Shown here piece after piece: positions 41,937 through 51,167 of a DNA stretch of 64,000 nucleotides (position 1 is its first letter; every line of letters starts with the position of its first letter). A program made the translations under genes and the position numbers. The notes below the pieces were generated by a model. The model was not told the origin of the DNA. It worked only from the letters and a program-made list of their open reading frames with translations, and searched no databases. This DNA comes from DASZYF01 sp035545535. Its GTDB lineage: Bacteria > Actinomycetota > Actinomycetes > Mycobacteriales > CAJCIY01. The DNA is taken from the NCBI GenBank assembly GCA_035545535.1, contig DASZYF010000074.1:1-64000 (forward strand), given 5' to 3'.

Positions 41937-42662
41937 TCAGGTGCTCCGCGAAGTGATCACGAGCTCCGCGATCATGGTGTGTCGGGTCCCGGTGCAGACC
42001 TTCCCGCTCGCGAAGACGATGCGTGCCTGTCCGAGCGCAGCGTGGTGCGGGATTGCGAACCTCACCCGGATGCCGTGGCGTAGCGGCGCGACCAGCGGGG
42101 TGCGACGGCCGGCGTGGTCGACGAGGTTGAGGGTGACAGATGTTCGTCCGGGAGCGCCGTAGCAGGACGCGCGGAGGGTCACGACCTCGCCGCGACCTAC
42201 GCGAACGGGGGTCACCACGCCGGCCGGCGCTGCCTTGACGATTGTCAACACCGTGCTCGGGGAGATCTGTCCGCCGTCGCCGTCCTCGCGGCAGAACTGC
42301 TGGACCCGCACGCGGACCTTTTGCGGTCGCATGGTCGCTGGGATCTTCAGCGCGTAGCGGTACGTCTGCTCACTGCTGATGTCGACGTTCACGTCGTACT
42401 GAGCGTTGACGAAACCGCCTGCGTAGGTGAAGTAGTCCATCTCTACGCGCGCGTCGCTGCAATCCGGGCTGCGACCGCTCACGATCACGGTTGACCCGTT
42501 CGTCGCGATCGTTCGGGAAAGGTGCGCAGTCAGCGGTGGATACGCCGCCGTCGCCGTCGAAGGGATGCCCGCACCCAAGCTCGCGACGATCGCGAACGCG
42601 GCAGCGCACACGGCGGCACTCCCAAACCGTCTTGGCACGGCGCTTCCGGCACGGCTGGACAC
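41937..42662 (-). CDS. Secreted protein of unknown function
   Basis: 241 aa from GTG 42662, which places a signal peptide (SAAVCAAAFAIVASLGAG) at the N-terminus; ATG 42752 would add 30 charged residues. The rest is beta-rich, with Ig-like spacing (TIATNGSTVIVSGRSPDC, VGRGEVVTLRASCYGAPGRTSVTLNL) and four Cys that could pair outside the cell. No family assigned. It is convergent with 41273-41914. Confidence 0.6.
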   Translation of the reverse strand: MSSRAGSAVPRRFGSAAVCAAAFAIVASLGAGIPSTATAAYPPLTAHLSRTIATNGSTVIVSGRSPDCSDARVEMDYFTYAGGFVNAQYDVNVDISSEQTYRYALKIPATMRPQKVRVRVQQFCREDGDGGQISPSTVLTIVKAAPAGVVTPVRVGRGEVVTLRASCYGAPGRTSVTLNLVDHAGRRTPLVAPLRHGIRVRFAIPHHAALGQARIVFASGKVCTGTRHTMIAELVITSRST

Positions 42663-42773
42663 CAGCTGAGTGTCCCTGCCACGTCGTGCACGGGGGCCAA
42701 GACGCCGCACTCGAGTCAGTGCCGAGAGCTCGCGAACGCGTAGGCACATCACAGGTGCTGGGACGATCTAGGT

Positions 42774-43496
42774 GTGCGGCCGTTGGAGGATCTGGTCGAG
42801 GTCGACGACCCGGCATGGCCCGTGCTCGAACGCCTGGTGCGCGAAGCTGCAATCCGCGTTCGCGTCCTCCGTGCTGATGCGACTAGAAGCCGCGCCTCGT
42901 TGTGGTGCCTGCAGGTGACCGCGCGGTCGATGCTGGGCGCGGTGGTGCTGCACACGGGCGGGCTCGTTGTGGACCACGGATGGCTTCGTCTCTATGGCGG
43001 CGGCAGCGCGGATCTGAAGAGCATCACCGAGGTCAATGGCTTTCCCGGCGATCCGGCCGGCTGGCACACCGAGCACGCGATGCTGGAGATCGGTCACGAC
43101 GTGCTCGGCGGCCGGTGGGCGATGAACTACGGCGCGCTGCCCGGCGAGATCGGCAAAGCCTGCTACTGGGCTCCCGACACGCTTGACTGGCTCAACAGTC
43201 AGATGGGGCATCACGAGTTCATCGCATGGTGCATGAGCGACCGGCTAGAGCGCTTCTACGAAGCTCTGCGTTGGCCGGAGTGGCGGACCGCAACGTCCGA
43301 GCTGCGGCTTGACGAAGGCCTCTTCCTGTACCCGCCGGCTTGGAGCAGCGAGGGGCAGCAAGCGATCCGGGAGGGCACGGCCCGGCCTCGGGCTGTACCG
43401 ATGGACGAAATTCGCGCAGCCAATGCCGAGTACGAACGCTCCCTGCAGGACGTCCGCGGACCAACCAGGGCCGAAGTACACATCACCGACGAGTGA
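42774..43496 (+). CDS. DUF2625-family protein
   Basis: 240 aa. Closely follows the DUF2625 pattern: PLEDLVEVDDPAWP at the start, LQVTARSMLGAVVLHTGGLVVDHGWLRLYGGG near residues 47-76, GHDVLGGRWAMNYGAL near 108-122, YWAPDTLDWL and FYEALRWPEW. The family has no established function. Start GTG at 42774. Its setting in the island between secreted proteins would fit a toxin-immunity or accessory role, but nothing in the sequence proves it. Confidence 0.8.
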   Translation: MRPLEDLVEVDDPAWPVLERLVREAAIRVRVLRADATRSRASLWCLQVTARSMLGAVVLHTGGLVVDHGWLRLYGGGSADLKSITEVNGFPGDPAGWHTEHAMLEIGHDVLGGRWAMNYGALPGEIGKACYWAPDTLDWLNSQMGHHEFIAWCMSDRLERFYEALRWPEWRTATSELRLDEGLFLYPPAWSSEGQQAIREGTARPRAVPMDEIRAANAEYERSLQDVRGPTRAEVHITDE

Positions 43497-43832
43497 CCGC
43501 GCGAGAGCGGCTTCTACCTCGCGGCTGATTGATGCGACCAACCCGCTAGGGGCGGTGCTAGCGGCCGCCTGCGAGAGCATCGGCCGCAAAGCGCCGAACG
43601 GCCACGGTTCGACGGCCAGATAGGTACGGACGACTGCTAGGACGATGTCGCTGTTCGCCTTTGAGGGGTGCCATCGGCTCTGCATGTGCGCAGCGACCGC
43701 CGCGGCCAGCAGCGCCTCATCGGGTAGCGCGTCGCCTGCGATAGGCCGGCCCTGCACGCGCAGGCTGGGGCGGCCCCGTCGGTGTTGGGATAGTTCGTGC
43801 GGTGAAGCGTGGCAAACCGTGACGTTCGGCAT
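43245..43832 (-). CDS. Hypothetical protein antisense to the end of the DUF2625 gene (uncertain)
   Basis: 195 aa open frame, half in the gap between DUF2625 and the large secreted gene (43497-43832), half opposite the DUF2625 3' end. The N-terminal half (LPDEALLAAAVAAHMQSRW, SDIVLAVVRTYLAVEPWPFGAL, LVASISREVEAALARSL) has protein-like composition and helices. The last 85 residues look like a frame shadow. It may be a decayed or mispredicted gene; otherwise the 374-nt gap 43497-43870 has no clear content. Confidence 0.3.
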   Translation of the reverse strand: MPNVTVCHASPHELSQHRRGRPSLRVQGRPIAGDALPDEALLAAAVAAHMQSRWHPSKANSDIVLAVVRTYLAVEPWPFGALRPMLSQAAASTAPSGLVASISREVEAALARSLVGDVYFGPGWSADVLQGAFVLGIGCANFVHRYSPRPGRALPDRLLPLAAPSRRVQEEAFVKPQLGRCGPPLRPTQSFVEAL

Positions 43833-43870
43833 GAGGTGGACATCAAAGGCCTCTCATTTGCTCTCATGTC

Positions 43871-46800
43871 GTGCGGCTGCCCGCCTACAGTTTTGAAGTG
43901 GGCCGACTGGCGGGGTGGGTGGCGATCGCGGGCGTGCTGATTGCAGCTTCGCCGATTGCGGTGTCTGCTGCGCAGCCGGGTGCGGTTCGTTCCTCCGATG
44001 CGGTTGCGGCACCTTCAGATGTGGTGTCGGGTCCCGTTGCGCCCGGGGTCGGGGCGCCTGTGGTCAACGCGATGAACGTGGCTGCGGTGCCGTTTTCGGT
44101 GACGCGCGCCGGGACGGTGTATGCGCAAGGCGGCAACGTGACGGTGAGCGGCGAAGCCGCCTCGGCAGGGACTGTGTCGCTTGACTTGAGGAGCCTGCCC
44201 GATGGGGTGGTGCGAGTGTGGGCGGCGGTCAAGTCGCCCTGCTGCGAGGTCGCCTCGAACCCGGTCTTCACGAGGAAGGACACGTCGGCGCCGACGATCC
44301 TGACGACCTCGCCCGAAGACGGTGCGACGTACAGCACGTTGGACCACCAGCTGATCGTGTCCCTCGATGAACCCGGGTCGGTCAACGCCGTTGTCAGCGA
44401 CGGCACGTCGTCCTCGACCTACATCGGAGGAGGTGCTAGCCCGCTCAATGACGGATCGACCACGGCCCTGCCCGTCTGGGACGACCACGTAGGTACCTGG
44501 ACAGCGACGTTGACCGCGAGCGACGGGGCTGGGAACACCACGACCGACGTCATCAGCTGGATCGACGTCAGCCCAGCCGCCGCTCAAGCGGGTCAGGACT
44601 GCGGGACTCTTCCATCTGGCACTACTACCTGGACGGCGACGAACGGTCCGCATGTGATCTGCCCAGCGGGGCTTGTTGTCCCCGTTGGAGCTGAGCTGAA
44701 TCTCGACGCAAGTGCTGGGTCGTTCAGTGTCGTCGCCGCCGGGGAGGGGGGCATCTCGATGAGTGGTGCGGCGATAGTGACATCGAACACGGGCCCTTCC
44801 AACTCGATCACCTTCGACAGTGCGGACCCGTCCGCCGGCCCCGGGTCCTGGCGGGGCATCGCGTCGTTCAGCTCACAGGTTGCGCTTTCCTACGTCACCG
44901 TCTCCCACGCGGTCACGGGCATTTCGTCAACCGAAAGCAATGCAGCGTTGGACCACATCACCGTGAGTGCCTCATCGCAGGACGGCATCGATCTCAGCCA
45001 GGGAACGCTGACCAACTGCGTCGTCGACGACGCGGGAGCCGCGGGGATCGCTGGCGGGGCTGACATATCGGGCTGTCATGTCAGCAACGCTCACTTCGAA
45101 GGCATCGTCAACACCGGATTGATCTACAACAACGTCGTCGACGCCAGCGGCGTGGCGCAGCCAGTGCGACCAGCGATCGAAGACTGCGCTCCGCAGTCCT
45201 ACGAGCAGCCGCCCGGCACCGTGCAGATGACCGGACCAACCGGACTCGACACGAACAGCGGCGGCGGCAACGGCTTGGATGCGATTGCCGTGTGCGGCGA
45301 TCAGTCCGGAGGATTCACATGGGTATCGCCGAGCAACGAGCCGACCGAGCATCCACTTGGGTTTCTCAACCTCGGACTGGCGGTCAGCGGCGCGGGCACC
45401 GTCGTCATTCCGGCCGGTTCCGTCGTGAAGAGCGCGCTCGGTGCGTGGGATCCGAAGCACACGAAGGACCTTGGGTTGGATCTGTCTGACCAGGTGACTC
45501 TGGCGGCCGGACCCGGCACAGTGTTCACGGCGCTCGCGGATGATTCCGCAGGCCTTGTGGTGTCGAGGAGCGGCATCAGCGGCAGCCGGTTCGCACTTCC
45601 AGGCGCGTGGGCCGGTATCACCAGCGAACAGCCACTGGTACTGACGGACACCAGCGTCCGTTACGCCAGCGATGCGGTCACCACCACAAGCGCTGTCACC
45701 GTCACCGGCGTGACGATCTCAATGTCGCAGGATGGCCTTCGCGGTCCGACCGTCACGGCCGACAACATCGCGCTCACCGACATCACGAAAGACTGCATAG
45801 CGGGCGGTGCCACCCTCATCAACGACGCCAACCTCGAACGCTGCGGCCTTGATGGCATCGAAGCCGACGGTCCCGCCGATCTCGACAGCGTCCAGGTTGA
45901 CGCTGCCCAACAGTGGGCGCTGCACCTCGAGAACGGCAACGACCCCCACGTCCATGATCTGACCGTCACCGACAGCGGGCACTTCCGCGAGTTCGACACA
46001 CCTGTCTGGATCGATGCGGTGAACATGCAGATCGGAGTCGGCCACATCGACGGGATCACCGGCAGCGGCAACATCCTCGACGCCATGACGCTTCAGGGAA
46101 CCCTCGTCTCCGACACGACGTGGGTGACGCCAGCACTCAGCACGACGACGGTGCCCCTCGGCTATGTCGCCGCCAACCTCACCGTGCACGACGCGACCCT
46201 CATGCTGCCGGCCGGAGCTGCCGTCATCGGAAACAGCATCATCCTCGATGGCGGAGAGTTGAACGCACCCCAGGGCGCCAGGTTCTTCAACGTCGGCGTG
46301 ACCCCGGCAACGTTCAACATCTACGGAACCGATGACGAGCTGGGCCACCCACCTACTGTCGCGATGCACGGCGTGACATGGGACAACACTGCACCGGCCT
46401 ACGCGACCAAGCCCGCATACGCCGGTGGCCTAACGATCTCGAGCGCGAGCGGGCAAGGCACCATTGACGTCACGGACAGCGAGCTGCCCGGCGTCACCTC
46501 GTCCGGCGTCGCGATCACTCTCACCGGCGACACCGTCGCCGGCTCCGCAACCGACTGGAGCACCGGACACGCGATCAGCGCTGCCATCTCCATCACGGGC
46601 GGAAGCGCTGTCATCGCAAGAACGCTTAGCTACGGAGGCGTGCGGGTCTCCAACGCCACACTCAGCGGTAGCTGCGACAGCATCACCGGGCAGCCGGCGC
46701 TCGCCGTGACCGGAACACTGCCAGTGACAGTGACCGACAGCGATTTGCACCGTGGCGGCTCCGCACCCCCGGTCCCATTGCTGACTACCGACGCTTCCGT

Positions 46801-47581
46801 AGACGCGCGTCGCGACTGGTGGGAGCCGGCCGGAGGTCCTCAAGCCGGAGACATCGACCATCCCGAACTCGTCAACGACACCGACTACCTCGACCAGCGC
46901 TACCCCAACCCCGTTGCTACCGCCGCCATATCCGACAGCAACACCGCGGCAAACGGCGACTTCCTACCAGGACAGATCAGCGCAACCCTCACAGTGGATC
47001 GCCTGGTCAACACAAGCATCCCCATGCAGGTCTTCCTGCACTACGACGACGCCGATCACCTTGTCAACGGCGCCTGGATCGACGAGCACACATGGCAAGG
47101 CACCTACAACCTGGCCGCCGAACCTCACGACGGAGGCGGGTACCTCACGGCGAGCAACGGACGCGGATGCGTCAACGACCCCTCACACAACCAGATCGTC
47201 ACCTACAACACCTACTACCCGCTGCGCGCAGCACCTTCGACCACAGCGCAACCGGCTAGTCCAAGCACCGGACCGCAACCACCGTCGGCCCCAGCAAAGC
47301 TCACGATGACCCTTTCAGGCGGACGGCTCATCCACGGCCTGCGCGTGGCCTCACACGGTCTGACCATCGCGGGCGGCGCAAGCGGCGTCAGCTGCGTTCG
47401 CCTGCAACAGCAGATCAAGAAGCGCAATGACTGGCGCACCACCCACACCAGCACGTGCCACGCGCCTCGCGGTGGCCGGCTGGAACCCTGGGCATTGCAT
47501 CTAGCCCCAGGCAGCTACCGAATCCGCCTCACTGCACAAGTCATCGCCACACCCTGGCAACGAGTCTCTGCCACACGGTGA
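43871..47581 (+). CDS. Giant secreted beta-helix-like protein of the island
   Basis: 1236 aa. Signal peptide from about residue 10 to 35 (GWVAIAGVLIAASPIAVSAA); GTG 43871, with GTG 43898 possible. Residues 140-240 are Ig-like (TILTTSPEDGATYSTLDHQL). About 300-1000 show repeated short strands with turns such as NCVVDDAGAAGIAG, DISGCHVSNAHFEGI and RSGISGSRFALPGAWAGI, as in right-handed parallel beta-helix proteins. The last 100 residues form a separate domain with a Cys pair, which may be an outer-surface attachment or export module. Codons are clearly less GC3-biased than in the neighbours, as expected of transferred DNA. No enzyme motif seen. Confidence 0.75.
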   Translation: MRLPAYSFEVGRLAGWVAIAGVLIAASPIAVSAAQPGAVRSSDAVAAPSDVVSGPVAPGVGAPVVNAMNVAAVPFSVTRAGTVYAQGGNVTVSGEAASAGTVSLDLRSLPDGVVRVWAAVKSPCCEVASNPVFTRKDTSAPTILTTSPEDGATYSTLDHQLIVSLDEPGSVNAVVSDGTSSSTYIGGGASPLNDGSTTALPVWDDHVGTWTATLTASDGAGNTTTDVISWIDVSPAAAQAGQDCGTLPSGTTTWTATNGPHVICPAGLVVPVGAELNLDASAGSFSVVAAGEGGISMSGAAIVTSNTGPSNSITFDSADPSAGPGSWRGIASFSSQVALSYVTVSHAVTGISSTESNAALDHITVSASSQDGIDLSQGTLTNCVVDDAGAAGIAGGADISGCHVSNAHFEGIVNTGLIYNNVVDASGVAQPVRPAIEDCAPQSYEQPPGTVQMTGPTGLDTNSGGGNGLDAIAVCGDQSGGFTWVSPSNEPTEHPLGFLNLGLAVSGAGTVVIPAGSVVKSALGAWDPKHTKDLGLDLSDQVTLAAGPGTVFTALADDSAGLVVSRSGISGSRFALPGAWAGITSEQPLVLTDTSVRYASDAVTTTSAVTVTGVTISMSQDGLRGPTVTADNIALTDITKDCIAGGATLINDANLERCGLDGIEADGPADLDSVQVDAAQQWALHLENGNDPHVHDLTVTDSGHFREFDTPVWIDAVNMQIGVGHIDGITGSGNILDAMTLQGTLVSDTTWVTPALSTTTVPLGYVAANLTVHDATLMLPAGAAVIGNSIILDGGELNAPQGARFFNVGVTPATFNIYGTDDELGHPPTVAMHGVTWDNTAPAYATKPAYAGGLTISSASGQGTIDVTDSELPGVTSSGVAITLTGDTVAGSATDWSTGHAISAAISITGGSAVIARTLSYGGVRVSNATLSGSCDSITGQPALAVTGTLPVTVTDSDLHRGGSAPPVPLLTTDASVDARRDWWEPAGGPQAGDIDHPELVNDTDYLDQRYPNPVATAAISDSNTAANGDFLPGQISATLTVDRLVNTSIPMQVFLHYDDADHLVNGAWIDEHTWQGTYNLAAEPHDGGGYLTASNGRGCVNDPSHNQIVTYNTYYPLRAAPSTTAQPASPSTGPQPPSAPAKLTMTLSGGRLIHGLRVASHGLTIAGGASGVSCVRLQQQIKKRNDWRTTHTSTCHAPRGGRLEPWALHLAPGSYRIRLTAQVIATPWQRVSATR

Positions 47582-47723
47582 TCGGGGCGAGGAGCGTCGC
47601 GAGGACGACCCGAGCGACCCGAGCCAGGAGTAGTCACACCACCACCGGCACGCACGCTCACGGCGCCTCGCTGCCGCGGCTTCCCCGCATGCGCGAGATG
47701 CGCTCGGGGCGGCGGTTCGTCGG

Positions 47724-48113
47724 TCAGGAGGTGAACTCGGCCGTCCGTCGGCTGAAGCGCCACTCGCCGCCGCGCTGGCGCAGCTCGTCGGTGTAGCGGC
47801 CCACCATGTGCACGGCCCAGCCGGCCTCACCACGGAACAGGAACACGACGTCGCTCGTCGCGCTCGCCTCGGTCTCGCTCCACGAGGTGATGTGCGTGTT
47901 CAGCACCAGGTGGCGCTGCGCGCCGCGCGGCTTCCACTTCGTGTAGGCCGCGCGCAACGCGTCCTCGCCTTCGTGCGCGCCCATGCCGGCGAGGTCGATG
48001 CTCGCTTCGGGCCAGAACGTGGCGACGACGTCGTCGACCCGGCCGTCGTCGAGCGCGTGCGTGTAGGCGGCGATGGTGTTGCGGACGCTCTCGGCGACCT
48101 CGGCGAACGACAT
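47724..48113 (-). CDS. NTF2/SnoaL-like protein paired with the Rieske oxygenase
   Basis: 129 aa, one cone-shaped NTF2 fold (TIAAYTHALDDGRVDDVVATFWPEASIDLAGMGAHEGEDALRAAY, then EWRFSRRTAEF). Its ATG overlaps the stop of the Rieske oxygenase gene, so they form an operon. Members act as small isomerases, dehydratases or as the beta subunits of ring-hydroxylating dioxygenases. Here it is most likely either a beta-subunit-like partner or a tailoring enzyme of the catabolic pathway. Confidence 0.82.
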   Translation of the reverse strand: MSFAEVAESVRNTIAAYTHALDDGRVDDVVATFWPEASIDLAGMGAHEGEDALRAAYTKWKPRGAQRHLVLNTHITSWSETEASATSDVVFLFRGEAGWAVHMVGRYTDELRQRGGEWRFSRRTAEFTS

Positions 48114-49456
48114 CAGTACCCCAGGTCGCGGACGGGCTGCTCGAGCGGGTTCACGTTCACGTGCTGCAGTGCGGGCAGCAGCTTGTCGTAGCCGAGACCG
48201 GCAAGGAAGCCGTCGACCATGCGCTCGAAGTTGATGACGCCGCCCTCGGCCCGCTCGGACAGGCGCATGAACTCGAAGCCGCGCGCGTGCAAGCCCTGCT
48301 GCTGGCGCGGCAGGTTGGAGAAGTCCTGCGCGGGGATCGGCGGCCAGCGCGGGTCATCGCACTCCCACACCTCGGGCTCCGGCAGCTTCTCGCGCGGACC
48401 GTCGGGGAAGCGGGTGAGGCTCCAGATCTCCATCAGCGTCTCCTCCGGACCGATCGGCCGGAAGCGGTACGCCGACGCGCTCGAGTACATCGGCAGCACG
48501 AAGAAGTGCGGGAAGCCGTAGACCATCGGCTCCGCGATGCGCTGCTCCTCGATCGCGTTGAGGTCGGGGATGTCATGCTCGTTGTCGCGGTGCCACGCGA
48601 CGACCGCGTCGTTCAGCGTGCGCTGCCACAGCGCCATGACCTCGAGCGGGTCCTCGGGCAGCTCGCCGGCGAGGAACTCCGAGCGCAGCCCCTCCGCGAC
48701 CTTCACGTCGTTCGCGTGCACCATGCCGGCCATGCCGTCGCTCATGACGTGCAGGTAGTGGATCTCAGCGTCGAGCCAGGCCGCGGGGTCGAACGGCCGG
48801 CCGCCCCGCGGCGGCAGCCGGCCGGGGATGCGCAGCTGCGGGTGAGCCTCGAGCACGTGGTACTGCTCCTGGAACGCCTCCTCGGCGAGCTTCCAGTTCA
48901 CCGGCAGGCGGCAGGCGTACCACCACTCGGCCTGCAGCGATTCGATGTGCCAGGCGTCGAGGATCGTCGCGGCCGGGCCGAGGTAGTCGCGCAGCGGCGG
49001 TGCGCTGCCGTCGAGGTTGATCCAGGCGAACCCGCCCCACGTGTCGCAGCGCACCGGCGTGAGGTCGAGCTCGCCGTCGACCAGGTTGTGCTCGCTGAAC
49101 GTGCCCTTGCGGGTGACCGCGGTGTTCTTGCCCTCGGCGTCGTAGCACCAGCCGTGGAACGGGCAGGTGAAGCCGGACTCGCAGCGTCCGCTGCCCTGCG
49201 CGATGCGCACGCCGCGGTGCCGGCAGGCGTTCTGGAACGCGCGGACGCTGCCGTCCTCGGCGCGGGTGACGACGACGGACTGGTCGAGGATCTCGTAGGT
49301 GATGAAGTCGAACGGATCGGGGATCGCCTCCAGCCGCGCGGCCATCTGCCACGTGCGCGGCCACAGCTGCTCGGCCTCGAGCCGGAAGAACCCCGGGTCG
49401 TAGTAGCGCTGCTTGGGCGCCTGGTCCGGGCGCTCGAGCGCGAAGGGGACCGCCAC
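48113..49456 (-). CDS. Rieske-type ring-hydroxylating oxygenase, alpha subunit
   Basis: 447 aa. The Rieske [2Fe-2S] centre is CRHRG...CPFHGWCYD near residues 78-105. The catalytic domain starts NWKLAEEAFQEQYHVLEAHP, which supplies the His ligands and bridging region of the mononuclear iron. It would hydroxylate an aromatic, steroid- or terpene-like ring using electrons from a ferredoxin/reductase not encoded here. It starts 42 nt from the shared palindrome at 49498-49515 and is divergent from the Baeyer-Villiger monooxygenase. Confidence 0.9.
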   Translation of the reverse strand: MAVPFALERPDQAPKQRYYDPGFFRLEAEQLWPRTWQMAARLEAIPDPFDFITYEILDQSVVVTRAEDGSVRAFQNACRHRGVRIAQGSGRCESGFTCPFHGWCYDAEGKNTAVTRKGTFSEHNLVDGELDLTPVRCDTWGGFAWINLDGSAPPLRDYLGPAATILDAWHIESLQAEWWYACRLPVNWKLAEEAFQEQYHVLEAHPQLRIPGRLPPRGGRPFDPAAWLDAEIHYLHVMSDGMAGMVHANDVKVAEGLRSEFLAGELPEDPLEVMALWQRTLNDAVVAWHRDNEHDIPDLNAIEEQRIAEPMVYGFPHFFVLPMYSSASAYRFRPIGPEETLMEIWSLTRFPDGPREKLPEPEVWECDDPRWPPIPAQDFSNLPRQQQGLHARGFEFMRLSERAEGGVINFERMVDGFLAGLGYDKLLPALQHVNVNPLEQPVRDLGY

Positions 49457-49497
49457 CGCACCGTCCCTTCCGTCCGGCCACGACGCCTCCTGGCGTT

Positions 49498-49515
49498 GTG
49501 GAACGATCGGTACAA
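49498..49515. promoter_or_regulatory. Shared regulon operator, site 1
   Basis: Between the divergent Rieske oxygenase and Baeyer-Villiger monooxygenase genes. The right arm CGGTACAA is perfect against the 18-bp ideal TTGTACCGATCGGTACAA and the left arm matches at 6 of 9. TACAAT at 49511-49516 would be the -10 hexamer for the monooxygenase gene, so a bound repressor would cover it. Confidence 0.65.
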
Positions 49516-49548
49516 TAACGCGTCCGCCCGAGCCGAGCAGGGGTCTTG

Positions 49549-51165
49549 ATGCCAGCCGACGATCTCGTCGACGTCCTCGTCGTCGGCGCGGGGGTCAGCG
49601 GCATCTACCAGCTGCACCGCGCCGTCGAGGAGGGCTTCACCGCCCGCCTGCTCGAGGCGGGCACCGGCGTCGGCGGCACCTGGTTCTGGAACCGCTACCC
49701 GGGCGCGCGCTTCGACTCCGAGAGCTACACCTACGCCTACCTGTTCAGCCAGGAGCTGTTCGAGGAGTGGGAGTGGAGCGAGCACTTCGCCGAGCAGCCC
49801 GAGATCGAGCGCTACCTCAACCACGTCGTCGACCGGTTCGACCTGCGCCGGCACATCACCTTCGGGGCGCGGGTCACCTCCGCGGTGTGGGACGAGACCA
49901 CGGGCACATGGACCGTGACCGCCGGGGACGGCACCGTCGTCCGCGCGCGGTTCGTCGTATCGACCACCGGGGTCTTGTCGATCCCGTTCTTCCCGGACGT
50001 TCCCGGCCGGTCGGACTTCGCCGGGCGGCAGCTGCACACCGGACTCTGGCCGGCGGAACCGGTCGATCTCCGGGGCAAGCGGGTGGCCGTCGTCGGCACC
50101 GGGTCGAGCGGTGTGCAGATCGTCCCCGTCATCGCCGACGAGGTCGCGTCGCTCACCGTCTACCAGCGCTCGCCGAACTGGGCGACGCCGCTCAACAACT
50201 CGCCGATCACCGCGGAGGAGCAGGCGCAGCTGCGCGCCGGGTTCGCCGAGATGAAGCACATCCTCGACACCTCCGCCGCGGGCTTCCTGCACCAGCCGCA
50301 CGACCGCAACGCCTTCGACGACACCGACGAGGAGCGCGCGGCCTTCTTCGAGCGCATGTGGGCGAGCCCCGGCTTCACCAAGCTGACGAGCAACTACCTC
50401 GACCTGCTGTTCAACGAGGAAGCCAACGACGCGTGGTGCGCGTTCCTCGCCGCGAAGATCCGCAGCATCGTGCAGGACCCGGTCACCGCGGAACGGCTCA
50501 TCCCCAAGGACCACCGGTACGGCGAGCACCGCCCGCCGTTCGTCACGCAGTACTTCGAAGCGTTCAACAAGCCCAACGTCACGCTCGTCTCGCTCAAGGA
50601 GACACCGATGACGCGCATCACGCCGCAGGGCATCGAGACCACCGCGGGCCTCCGTGAGCTCGACGTCATCGTCTGGGCCACCGGCTTCGACTTCGGCACC
50701 GGCGCGCTGCTGCGCATGGGCATCGTCGGCAAAGACGGGGTCGTGCTGACCGACGCGTGGGCGGACGGCCCGCGCACCTACCTCGGCGTGCAGGCGAGCG
50801 GCTTCCCGAACCTGTTCTTCCCCGGCGGCCCGCACGCCGCGGCCGGCAACAACCCGCGCTACAACGGCGACCAGGTCGACTTCGTCACCGACCTGCTCGT
50901 GCACGCGCGCGCGGTCAGTGCCGACGTCATCGAGGTCGACCCGGCCGCGGAGGAGAGCTGGACTGCCATGGTCGACCGCGCGGCCGACCGCAAGCCGAGC
51001 TTCGGCAAGAGCAGCTACTACTTCGGCGCGAACATCCCGGGCAAGCCGCAGAAGTACCTGCTCAACTCCGCCGGCCGCCCGAAGCTGCTCGCGATGATCG
51101 CCGAGGTCAAGAGCTCGGAATACAAGCCCTTCCTCTTCACGAAGGCTTCGTCCCCGACTGCGTGA
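49549..51165 (+). CDS. Baeyer-Villiger-type flavin monooxygenase
   Basis: 538 aa. FAD site VVGAGVSGIYQLHR near residue 12, GVGGTWFWNRYPGARFDSESYTYAY as in cyclohexanone- and phenylacetone-type monooxygenases, the fingerprint FAGRQLHTGLWP near 163 (FxGxxxHTxxW), and NADPH site VVGTGSSGVQ near 184. It inserts oxygen next to a ketone to give an ester or lactone. ATG 49549 follows GCAGGGG. It ends 2 nt before the convergent cyclase-family gene. Whether it prefers small cyclic or bulky ketones cannot be told. Confidence 0.9.
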   Translation: MPADDLVDVLVVGAGVSGIYQLHRAVEEGFTARLLEAGTGVGGTWFWNRYPGARFDSESYTYAYLFSQELFEEWEWSEHFAEQPEIERYLNHVVDRFDLRRHITFGARVTSAVWDETTGTWTVTAGDGTVVRARFVVSTTGVLSIPFFPDVPGRSDFAGRQLHTGLWPAEPVDLRGKRVAVVGTGSSGVQIVPVIADEVASLTVYQRSPNWATPLNNSPITAEEQAQLRAGFAEMKHILDTSAAGFLHQPHDRNAFDDTDEERAAFFERMWASPGFTKLTSNYLDLLFNEEANDAWCAFLAAKIRSIVQDPVTAERLIPKDHRYGEHRPPFVTQYFEAFNKPNVTLVSLKETPMTRITPQGIETTAGLRELDVIVWATGFDFGTGALLRMGIVGKDGVVLTDAWADGPRTYLGVQASGFPNLFFPGGPHAAAGNNPRYNGDQVDFVTDLLVHARAVSADVIEVDPAAEESWTAMVDRAADRKPSFGKSSYYFGANIPGKPQKYLLNSAGRPKLLAMIAEVKSSEYKPFLFTKASSPTA

Positions 51166-51167
51166 TG

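Noticed and set aside
47582..47723. Possible attachment-site repeat of the tRNA-Ser 3' end at the island's far border
   Set aside because: Only a loose CACC-ACC-like similarity; no stretch matching the tRNA end over a convincing length.
47455..47796. Small plus-strand frame behind the large island gene
   Set aside because: It overlaps the well-supported ends of two genes, has an Arg/Thr/Ser-rich shadow composition and no start signal.
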